A stretch of 16,683 bases of DNA from Methanomicrobiales archaeon (GTDB lineage Archaea > Halobacteriota > Methanomicrobia > Methanomicrobiales > Methanospirillaceae): positions 1 to 16,683 of the forward strand of contig JAAZNH010000249.1 of the NCBI GenBank assembly GCA_012798365.1. The letters are read 5' to 3'. Positions 6,788-13,373 of this stretch are shown here, piece by piece. Position numbers and translations under genes: made by a program. The notes under the pieces were generated by a model, which searched no databases, was not told the DNA's origin, and worked only from the letters and a program-made list of their open reading frames with translations. How positions within the stretch are numbered: the first letter of the stretch is position 1; each line of letters opens with the position of its first letter.

Positions 6788-7945
6788 TCAGGGTGCAGGA
6801 GAATTGCACAGCAGGGGGTTCCTGATGACCCGGTCCCGGGCATCCTGCATCCACGAATCCTGCACGACCTTGCCATTCTCAATGTACCGCTCAAGAAGCG
6901 GCACTGCACCCTTTGGAGATTTCTCGTGCAGCGGCAGCACAACATGCTCCCCGCTCTTTGTCATCCAGACCTGCTTGACCCCGCTCCGCTTGCCCCGTTT
7001 TGCTTTGGGTTTTCCTTCAATCTCAACGATGTCCAGGGCAAAGTCAATCACCGGGGAATTGGCGATAGCGCCGCCGACACCGAACGCGTCAACGCAGTCG
7101 CGGTAGGTGACAACATCCTCCCGGGTCACGCCTCACGAGAGGAAGATCTTCACGTCCTTGTGGCCGTTTGCGTCCAGTTCCCAGCGCACCTCTTCGATGA
7201 TTGCCCGCATGTTCCCGCGCCGCGAGCGGGGCGTGTCGAGCCGGACTGCCTGCGCCCCGCATTCTGCGGCCCGGAGGGACTCGGACTTCTCGTCACAGAA
7301 CGTGTCGCAGAGCATGATGCGCGGCACCGACTTCGGGGCACTGCGATCAAACGCCTTCCATGCGTCTTCCGGTTTTTTATAGCACATCACAAACACGTGG
7401 GGCATTGTCCCGACAACCGGCATCCCTTCCGGTGCGCAGGTATTGGAGACCCCGTCAACCCCGCCAATCCATGCTGCCCGCTCGATCATGGTGGCAATCG
7501 CCGGGTGCTGGCGGCGGGAGCCAAACGAGTAGACCGGCCGGCCCCCTGCTGCAATGCGGACATGGGCAGCGGACGTTGCAACGCCGGAGGCATGGCAGAG
7601 GAAACCGAGGATGGCAGTCTCGTACCGCCCGAAATCGCGGTACCTCCCTGCAATGCGGAGCACCGGTTCGTTTTTGTAAAAGAGGGTTCCTTCCGGCATG
7701 GCATCAACCGTGACCGGGATCCCGTCGAGAAGCGACAGGACATCTGCAAGCCCGCAGAAAACCGCCCACGAATCCGGAAGGGATGTTGCGGTCACTTCCA
7801 TGACAACGTGCGGGTTCAGGTTGTCGTCTTTCAACGTCTCTTCCGTGCGGAGAAAGTAGATATCTGTACATTCACCATTCTTGATTGCCTCATCGCTGAC
7901 GGTAAGGAAGGTGCCCATACTCAGAGGTATTGAACGCGTCCCCAT
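6788..7945 (-). pseudogene. Nicotinate phosphoribosyltransferase interrupted by an in-frame TGA
   Basis: Read through one TGA, this frame encodes 385 residues, the usual length of archaeal nicotinate phosphoribosyltransferase. The enzyme joins nicotinate to PRPP to make NAMN for NAD synthesis. The N-terminal piece (7133-7945, 270 aa) has the family's TDIYFLRTEE start, YSFGSRRQHPAIATMIERAA and the GGVDGVSN strand. It stops at KIFLS. The C-terminal piece resumes in the same frame with GVTREDVV and the phosphate-loop-like DAFGVGGAI, and ends at 6788. Family members read KIFLSGG-V/L here, so TGA replaces a glycine codon, one base from GGA. A GTG at 7129 could restart the C-terminal piece (113 aa), but neither half holds a complete active site. 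Everything else looks intact, so this is a very recent nonsense mutation, a sequencing error or readthrough. The true start could also be the ATG at 7918. Confidence 0.85.
7133..7135 (-). other. In-frame TGA inside the phosphoribosyltransferase gene
   Basis: Minus-strand context is TTC CTC TCG TGA GGC GTG ACC CGG. The frame is unchanged on either side, so this is a base substitution and not an indel. Other genes in the window end in TGA normally, so the codon is a standard stop in this genome. Confidence 0.9.
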
Positions 7946-7997
7946 ATACCCTTGGCGGATTTTTCTGATACATCACACAATACCGGCCATACTGACG

Positions 7998-8008
7998 CTA
8001 ATTATTAG
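7998..8008. promoter_or_regulatory. AT-rich palindrome in the divergent promoter region
   Basis: CTAATTATTAG is a perfect 5-bp inverted repeat around a central T, and the main AT-rich element of the 166-bp gap between the divergent phosphoribosyltransferase and phosphorylase genes. It could act as a TATA-like element in either direction (leader about 30 nt leftwards, about 80 nt rightwards) or as an operator. Direction and role are not determined by sequence. Confidence 0.3.
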
Positions 8009-8047
8009 TGCTGCTCCCGCCAACCAGATGTAGAGTACAGGGATCCT

Positions 8048-8110
8048 ATGGAAACGACCATCCGTGGAGGATACAGGACAGCCCCGCCACGAAGGGCAGG
8101 TGAGTCCTGA
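8048..8110 (+). other. Possible 20-codon leader ORF abutting the phosphorylase gene
   Basis: An ATG opens a 20-codon frame, starting METTIRGGY and Arg-rich towards its end, whose TGA ends one base before the phosphorylase ATG. The phosphorylase Shine-Dalgarno lies within it. Stop-start spacing would allow translational coupling, but there is no evident ribosome site for the small frame and chance is likely. Confidence 0.15.
8098..8103 (+). promoter_or_regulatory. Ribosome binding site that fixes the phosphorylase start
   Basis: AGGTGA matches the anti-Shine-Dalgarno of archaeal 16S rRNA and lies 8 nt before ATG 8112. It favours that ATG over the in-frame GTG at 8064, which would add 16 residues unlike the family. 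Confidence 0.7.
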
Positions 8111-8111
8111 C

Positions 8112-8783
8112 ATGCTGGGAATCATCGGCGGCACAAGCCTCCTCTTCTCAGAACTACCAAGACTTGAGAAGAAACAGGTTGACACCCCGTTTGGCAACAC
8201 GGAGCTCCTTCTTGGGGATATTGCCCTCCTGATGCGTCACCAGCAGGGTATCCCGCCCCACCGGATCAATTACCGGGCAAATATGGCAGCACTTGCGATC
8301 GCCGGGGTTGACCGGATCATCGCGTTTGCATCATCCGGTTCGCTCAACCGGGAGATTGCCCCGGGCTCGCTGGTTATTCCCACCGACTGCATAACCATGA
8401 CAGACATCCCCTCCATCCACGATCACGCGATCGAGCACGTTATGCCTTCCCTGTCCCCTGAACTATCGAAGAGACTGCAGCAGATCGTGCCGGATGCACG
8501 GCTCGGGGGCACGTATATCCAGACACGGGGGCCGCGCTTTGAGACCGTGGCAGAGATCCGGGCGTTCTCGCGGGTTGCCGACCTTGTCGGCATGACCCTT
8601 GCATCCGAGGCAACCCTTGCCTGTGAACTGGGCATCCCGTTTGCCGCCCTCTGTACGGTGGACAATTATGCCAACGGTCTTGCCGACGGGGTCCTGACCT
8701 ATGATGAGATCCTGAAGATCTCCCGGCAGTACCGGGACAGGACCGCCGGAATCATGAACGCGATTATCAGGACCATTGCCTGA
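8112..8783 (+). CDS. MTA/MTI phosphorylase family, probable 5'-methylthioinosine phosphorylase
   Basis: A 223-residue purine nucleoside phosphorylase of the MTAP/PNP family, starting at the glycine-rich phosphate loop (MLGIIGGTSL). Other phosphate and ribose contacts are Arg42-His43 and RGPRFET (139-145). The family cleaves methylthioadenosine or methylthioinosine with phosphate to a free base and 5-methylthioribose-1-phosphate. In adenine-specific MTAP the base is held by two aspartates in a TDYD motif. Here the segment reads TVDNYANG (182-189). Aligned by eye, this puts Asn and Ala at the two Asp positions, as in PNP and the methylthioinosine phosphorylase of Pseudomonas. A 6-oxopurine substrate is therefore likelier than adenine. 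The deaminase gene 19 nt downstream would supply it. The protein is shorter than typical MTAPs (about 245-280). AGGTGA upstream sets the start. Confidence 0.88.
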   Translation: MLGIIGGTSLLFSELPRLEKKQVDTPFGNTELLLGDIALLMRHQQGIPPHRINYRANMAALAIAGVDRIIAFASSGSLNREIAPGSLVIPTDCITMTDIPSIHDHAIEHVMPSLSPELSKRLQQIVPDARLGGTYIQTRGPRFETVAEIRAFSRVADLVGMTLASEATLACELGIPFAALCTVDNYANGLADGVLTYDEILKISRQYRDRTAGIMNAIIRTIA

Positions 8784-8802
8784 AACGTGAGGAGACATAT
8801 CC

Positions 8803-10113
8803 ATGGATGAGTTATTCAATAAAAACCAGAAGATCCTGGTTGCCGGAACAACGGTTGACACAAAGACTGCAGATATCTTCATTGACGAGACCGGCAGCAT
8901 TGCCGCAATCGGTGAGGGAATCCGTTCACACTACAAAGGCGAGGCTGACCTCATCATTGACGGTTCCGGCACGATCGCGCTGCCGGGCCGGGTCAATACC
9001 CACACCCATGCCGCGATGACCCTCCTCCGCGGCTATGCCGACGACATGATCCTGCAGGACTGGCTTTCGCAGAAGATCTGGCCCCTTGAAGCCCACCTCA
9101 CGCCAAAGGATGTATACTGGGGCACAAAACTCGCCTGCCTTGAGATGATCCGGACCGGCACCGTCGCGTTCAATGACATGTATTTCATGATGGAAGAAGC
9201 GGCAAAAGCCGTCGATGAAGCCGGCATCCGGGCAATGCTCTGCTATGGTTTTATCGATCTCTTCAGCCCCGAGAAACGGGAGGCCGAATGCAAAGCCACC
9301 GAGAACCTCGTCTCCCACATCCGGTCCCTGAATAATCCAAGAATAACCGCTGCCGTAGGCCCGCACGCAATCTATACCGTCTCCCCGGAAGGCCTGAAAT
9401 GGTGCGCTGAATTTGCCAATGAAGAGAAGATTGGCATCCACATCCACCTGTCCGAGACCGAGAAAGAAGTCAACGACTGCATTGCCCAGCACGGGAAACG
9501 CCCGGCGGTCCACCTGGATGAATGCGGGATCCTGACGCCCCGTACGGTTGCCGCCCACTGCTGCTGGCTCGACGAGAGCGAATGCACGCTCCTGGGTAAA
9601 CGCGGGGTTTTCCCCTCCCACAACCCGGCAAGCAACATGAAACTCTCCACCAACCGTGCCATGCCGTACCACTGGCTCGCTGCCGCAGGGGCCACCCCGT
9701 GTCTTGGGACGGATGGCTGCGCCTCCAACAATAACCTCGACATGTTCGAGGAGACCAAGACCGCGGCGATCCTGCAGAAGTTCTTCTGGAACAACCCGAC
9801 CGTCCTTCCGGCGCACGAAGCGCTTGCCATGGCCGGGGCAAGCGGCGCAAAGGCGCTCGGTCTTTCCACCGGCATCCTCGCCACTGGCAGACCGGCGGAT
9901 CTCATCCTTGTCAGCACAAAAACGGTTGCCAACACACCGCTGCATAACGCGACCTCCAACCTTGTCTATGCCTGCAACGGGAGTGCTGTTGAGACCACCA
10001 TCTGCAACGGCCGTGTCCTGATGCTGGAACGCGAGGTTCCGGGAGAGGAAGCGATCCTTGCCGGTGCAGCAGCCGCAGCTGCGGAGCTGGTGAAACGGGC
10101 ACAGGGTGCATAA
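8803..10113 (+). CDS. dadD: 5'-deoxyadenosine / MTA / SAH deaminase (DadD/MtaD family)
   Basis: A 436-residue amidohydrolase that removes the 6-amino group from adenosine-type by-products of SAM (5'-deoxyadenosine, S-adenosylhomocysteine, methylthioadenosine), giving inosine forms. The metal and active-site residues are visible: His67 and His69 (NTHTHA), His188, His215 and Glu218 (HIHLSET), His252 (AAHC) and Asp304 (LGTDGCASNNNLD). Length and motif order fit the family, and the protein is cytosolic. GTGAGGAG lies 8 nt before the ATG, an excellent ribosome site. It lies 19 nt after the phosphorylase, and the two fit one salvage route. In methanogens, radical-SAM enzymes and methyltransferases make the by-products it would clear. 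Exact substrate preference cannot be read from sequence. A plain guanine or chlorohydrolase-like activity is less likely given the motifs. Confidence 0.93.
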   Translation: MDELFNKNQKILVAGTTVDTKTADIFIDETGSIAAIGEGIRSHYKGEADLIIDGSGTIALPGRVNTHTHAAMTLLRGYADDMILQDWLSQKIWPLEAHLTPKDVYWGTKLACLEMIRTGTVAFNDMYFMMEEAAKAVDEAGIRAMLCYGFIDLFSPEKREAECKATENLVSHIRSLNNPRITAAVGPHAIYTVSPEGLKWCAEFANEEKIGIHIHLSETEKEVNDCIAQHGKRPAVHLDECGILTPRTVAAHCCWLDESECTLLGKRGVFPSHNPASNMKLSTNRAMPYHWLAAAGATPCLGTDGCASNNNLDMFEETKTAAILQKFFWNNPTVLPAHEALAMAGASGAKALGLSTGILATGRPADLILVSTKTVANTPLHNATSNLVYACNGSAVETTICNGRVLMLEREVPGEEAILAGAAAAAAELVKRAQGA

Positions 10114-10127
10114 CGACCGGATCTGTC

Positions 10128-11552
10128 ATGCCCTCCTCCCGTTTTTTCCCGGCTGTCCGCACCGGCCTTACCGTTCTCCTTGTCCTGCTCCTTCTGTCTT
10201 CCGGCTGCACGGACATCCTTGAGGGAAAGCAGGATTCTGCACCGGTATCCGGCACCACCGGTGACCTGCGGGCGTACTTCCTCGATGTCGGGCAGGGCGA
10301 TTCCTCGGTCATCCTTTTCAAGGATAAGGTGATCCTCATCGATGCCGGTGAGGTGGACTATGGCGATACCGTTGTCCGCGACCTGCAGAAACTCGGCGTC
10401 GAGAAAATTGACCTGCTGGTTGCCACCCACCCCCATTCCGACCATATTGGCGGAATGCAGGCAGTGTTTGCCCGGTTCCCGGTTGAAAAAGTGCTCGACT
10501 CCGCCACCCCCTCCTCCTCTTCCCTCTACGAGAAGTTCCTTGATACCGTTGATCGGAAGAATATTCCTTACATGGCAGCAGAAGCCGGCCAGACCATTGA
10601 AATCGATCCCTCCCTGCGGATCCTCGTGCTCTCCCCGCCTAAAGGGGGACTTGGCGATGACATCAACACCAACAGCATTGTCCTGCGCATCTCGTACGGC
10701 ACGGTTAACCTGCTGTATGCCGGGGATGCAACCAGTGCTGCCGAATCAGTCATGCTCAAAACCGGGTACGCGATGGATGCACAGGTCCTCAAGGTCGGCC
10801 ACCATGGCAGTTCCGGTTCAAGTAACGCAGCATTCCTTGCACGGGTTGACCCCGATGTTGCGGTCATCTCCCTTGCCCGGGACAATCCGTACGGCCACCC
10901 CCACAAGGAAACTCTGGAACGGCTGGCCAACGCTGGCCCGGTCGTGTACCGGACCGACCGCGACGGGACGATCCTTGTGATGAGTGACGGCACCTCATTT
11001 TCAGTAATGACGCAAAAGGATGAGCCCGGCATCTGGTCACCGGCCGCCCCGTCAACTCCCGCGGGAACACCTTCACCAGGAACCCCAACAACGACACAGG
11101 CCCCGTCGCCGGCAACACCACCTCCGGGAATCACGGTCCCGGTCACGATCCCCACGATCCCTCCTGATCTCACGGTACCGGTTCCTTCCCTCACCCTGCC
11201 CCCGGTGCAGGTGGGAAATTCCTCATTCATCCGCATCAGCGCGGTACAGTTTGATGCCCCCGGGGATGACCGGCAGAATTTGAACGGCGAGTGGGTCCGG
11301 CTGACTAACCGCGGCGATGGCCCGGTACTGGTTGCCGGCTGGACGCTCACGGATAAGACCGGCACCGAACCCTTCACGTTCCCGGCAATTGTGATCCTGC
11401 CGGAGGAATCCGTCACGGTCTATGTCGGGAGCGGGACCATGAACAGTTCCGCAGTGTTCATGGGCAGGACCACCCCGCTCTTTGGGAACAGCGGAGACTT
11501 TGCGATCCTCCGGGATGGCAGCGGGAAGATCATCGACAAGAAATCGGAGTGA
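10128..11552 (+). CDS. Exported ComEC-like metallo-beta-lactamase lipoprotein with C-terminal lamin-tail domain
   Basis: A 474-residue protein. An N-terminal signal ends in a lipobox (LSSGC, Cys27), so it should be lipid-anchored outside the membrane. Residues 45-295 are a metallo-beta-lactamase fold of the ComEC/Rec2 C-terminal type: FLDVGQGDSS, metal motif THPHSDHIGG (His101, His103, Asp105, His106), YAGDAT (Asp200), GHHGSSGSS (His225-226) and GHPH (257-259). Such domains are stand-alone relatives of the ComEC domain thought to degrade the non-transported DNA strand. A Pro/Thr-rich linker (about 303-360) leads to a lamin-tail (LTD) beta-domain from about 364 (GEWVRLTNRG, WTLTD). LTDs are often attached to exported nucleases and other secreted enzymes. 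No ComEC membrane channel is present, so this is not a DNA-uptake pore. It starts 14 nt after dadD with a weak GGAT ribosome site. Substrate unknown; extracellular nuclease or phosphodiesterase is the best inference. Confidence 0.9.
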   Translation: MPSSRFFPAVRTGLTVLLVLLLLSSGCTDILEGKQDSAPVSGTTGDLRAYFLDVGQGDSSVILFKDKVILIDAGEVDYGDTVVRDLQKLGVEKIDLLVATHPHSDHIGGMQAVFARFPVEKVLDSATPSSSSLYEKFLDTVDRKNIPYMAAEAGQTIEIDPSLRILVLSPPKGGLGDDINTNSIVLRISYGTVNLLYAGDATSAAESVMLKTGYAMDAQVLKVGHHGSSGSSNAAFLARVDPDVAVISLARDNPYGHPHKETLERLANAGPVVYRTDRDGTILVMSDGTSFSVMTQKDEPGIWSPAAPSTPAGTPSPGTPTTTQAPSPATPPPGITVPVTIPTIPPDLTVPVPSLTLPPVQVGNSSFIRISAVQFDAPGDDRQNLNGEWVRLTNRGDGPVLVAGWTLTDKTGTEPFTFPAIVILPEESVTVYVGSGTMNSSAVFMGRTTPLFGNSGDFAILRDGSGKIIDKKSE

Positions 11553-11553
11553 A

Positions 11554-11772
11554 ATGATGCAGTTTTCCCTTGATCGGATTGAAAACGGGATTGCGGTTCT
11601 CATCAGCCGCGACGATCCAGCCGTGCGGCTGAACCTGCCGGCTGCCCTCCTTCCCGCAGGTGCAAACGAGGGGGACATCCTTACCCTCACCCTTGAACGC
11701 GATGAAGCTGCAGCGGAATCTGCAAAAGCCCGGGTTGCCGCGCTCCAGGAGCGGCTGAAACGCCGGCAGTAA
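11554..11772 (+). CDS. DUF3006-like small protein
   Basis: A 72-residue protein (71 if the second of two adjacent ATGs is used). It has the DUF3006 pattern: a short strand with Asp-Arg-Ile-Glu-Asn-Gly, a central LNLPAALLPAGANEGDIL segment, and a charged helical tail ending KRRQ. The family has no known activity, but members are repeatedly found beside ComEC-like metallo-beta-lactamase genes, as here, with 1 nt between stop and start. GGAGTGA overlaps the upstream stop and is 7 nt from the second ATG, the better spacing. An in-frame upstream ATG at 11482 lies wholly inside the MBL gene and is rejected. It is probably cytoplasmic, since no signal peptide is seen, although its partner is exported. 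Confidence 0.85.
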   Translation: MMQFSLDRIENGIAVLISRDDPAVRLNLPAALLPAGANEGDILTLTLERDEAAAESAKARVAALQERLKRRQ

Positions 11773-11847
11773 ATCCGTTTTCCTGCTGGCAGACGGGCAC
11801 CAAGAACCGGCGCGATCCGGCCCTACCAGGTCCCGTCACCTGCAGAG

Positions 11848-13050
11848 TCAGAGTCTTTTGAAAAGGTTGGTCAGATCGCCAAAATCGATCTCCCCGTTGC
11901 CATTGAAATCGAAAGCGGAACGGGGCTCATTGTCCACGATCCAGTCGATATGTATGAAGAACAGGACCACATCGGCAAACTCAGCCTCGCCATTCCCGTT
12001 AAGATCCTCAAAGATCCCGTCATGGTCCGGATCCGTGGGAGCGGATGACTGCCCGGGCAGGACGAGCGGAGCCGTCTGCGTGACCCGGGCCTGCCCGGAG
12101 TCTGGTGAGATCATGAGAGAACTCTCGTCAACGGCTTCGAAATCCGATCCCCTGACCTGCTGGAGCGTGTGGAGGTCATCGTTATCCCACCGGTCATCGG
12201 GTGCCCCGGTGATGTACCATGCCCCGCCATTGTCGGAAAGGATCATCCCGTACTTCTTCAGGGCTTCAAGAACAACGCGGGCCTGCGGCGGGTATCCGGT
12301 AGTATCGAACGAGGCCTTCAGCCGGAACCGCTGCCCCATCGGGGGATAGGACGGGTCCGTGATACTCGAGGCGTAGTGCCGGGCAGGCCAGATGTAGGCT
12401 TTCTGGGTTTTTGGTGCCGTGAACCGGATGGCATGGTCGATGTGACCGGCGGCGACCTCATCATATCGAACCAGGCCCGGGAGCACCGCAAGCCCCGCTG
12501 CATCCGTCGATGTCCACCCGGCCAGTCGGAGGCCGTACCCGTTAAGATCGAAGATCGCGCCAGAGCCGGCATGCCAGGTGCCGTCCGGCTGTTTCTCTGC
12601 GGCATACAGTTCATACAGTTTTCCCTCATCTTCCTGGATCATCAGCAGGTGGCGGTCTCCCTCGCTCCCGCCGCCTCCTTCAATCAGCGGGTTTTGCGGG
12701 ACCGGGTATGACCCGGGATCGCTCTCCTCGGCGTAGTCAAACATAACTGCCTGTTTGGGCACGGAATTGTTGACAATATTATACGGGATCCCAATCGGGG
12801 CTCCCTCGTACAACCCGGCACCGAAGTCCGGGTGCAGGTTTCGGGTAAGCCCGATCCGGTTGAGATAATCGGCTGAACGGGCATCCACCGGCAGGTTGTC
12901 TACCGGTACATTCCAGATATGATCAGATGGGAAGATCGGTGTCCCGCTGATATCTGCAGCCTGCACACCGGGCATCAGTGCGCCGGCGGCAGGGAGAAGG
13001 ATCAGCAATAGGGTAAAAACGCTACAATGTCTGGTATTCAATGAGTTCAT
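11848..13050 (-). CDS. Secreted protein of unknown function with C-terminal EF-hand/dockerin-like pair
   Basis: A 400-residue exported protein. A signal peptide (hydrophobic core about 11-27, cleavage near VQA-A at 31) is followed by a conserved-looking domain of roughly 300 residues. Its notable segments are IFPSDHIWNVPVDNLP, LYEGAPIGIPYN, GDRHLLMI, GSGAIFDLNGYGLR, YIWPARHYAS and KKYGMILSDNGG. I believe similar secreted proteins of unknown function exist in bacteria, but I cannot name the family. A linker leads to two calcium-binding loops, DLNGNGEAEFAD (about 349-360) and DFNGNGEIDFGD (about 381-392). This paired arrangement resembles dockerin modules and is common at the ends of secreted Methanomicrobiales proteins. 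AGAGGT precedes ATG 13050. A longer frame to 13332 is rejected because the extra 94 residues look non-coding and would bury the signal peptide. Role unknown; a surface or polysaccharide-related role is a guess. Confidence 0.85.
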   Translation of the reverse strand: MNSLNTRHCSVFTLLLILLPAAGALMPGVQAADISGTPIFPSDHIWNVPVDNLPVDARSADYLNRIGLTRNLHPDFGAGLYEGAPIGIPYNIVNNSVPKQAVMFDYAEESDPGSYPVPQNPLIEGGGGSEGDRHLLMIQEDEGKLYELYAAEKQPDGTWHAGSGAIFDLNGYGLRLAGWTSTDAAGLAVLPGLVRYDEVAAGHIDHAIRFTAPKTQKAYIWPARHYASSITDPSYPPMGQRFRLKASFDTTGYPPQARVVLEALKKYGMILSDNGGAWYITGAPDDRWDNDDLHTLQQVRGSDFEAVDESSLMISPDSGQARVTQTAPLVLPGQSSAPTDPDHDGIFEDLNGNGEAEFADVVLFFIHIDWIVDNEPRSAFDFNGNGEIDFGDLTNLFKRL

Positions 13051-13373
13051 ACGGATCAGACCTCTTCGTTTGTGGGGGAATCTACAGGGCAGGGCACAGG
13101 GAACGGTGATGAAGTGTTCAGGTGCCCGGTACCCTGCTCCCATCGCACACAGGTGCAGGCCGCCAATCTCCCGTATATCACGATTTTTATCGTCACCGTT
13201 AAATATTCGAAAAACGGCACCGGTTCCTGCATTGAATCGCGCGGTATGATGTATGAACTTCCGGGTCGGCTGATAAAATGAAACGTTTTGTTTCGGATCT
13301 GCCCGTTTTCGGGTTGGTTTTTCTTCCCGCAACCTTTTTTACCTAATCCTGTCCCATACGCACATACATTACC
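13051..13373. other. Divergent intergenic region (323 bp) between the secreted protein and the histidine kinase
   Basis: No credible gene is seen. On the minus strand a TATA-like GAATATTTAAC (about 13198-13208) would give a leader over 100 nt to the secreted protein. On the plus strand AACCTTTTTTACC (13331-13343) lies about 36 nt before the kinase ATG and could be its promoter. Short inverted pieces occur (for example CGATTTTTATCG near 13177-13188, and GGCAGGG against CCCTGC), without a convincing riboswitch fold. Confidence 0.45.

Noticed and set aside
7133..7135. Selenocysteine at the TGA in the phosphoribosyltransferase
   Set aside because: The family has glycine here, not cysteine. No enzyme chemistry calls for selenium, and Methanomicrobiales are not known to use selenocysteine.
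8064..8111. GTG start at 8064 for the phosphorylase
   Set aside because: AGGTGA at 8 nt before ATG 8112, and the family starts at the IIGG loop; the extra residues are unlike any homolog.
8926..9945. 339-codon minus-strand frame opposite dadD
   Set aside because: Complementary shadow of a gene with complete catalytic motifs; composition is not protein-like.
13051..13332. N-terminal extension of the secreted protein to an ATG at 13332
   Set aside because: It would place 94 unlikely residues before a clear signal peptide. ATG 13050 has an AGAGGT ribosome site.
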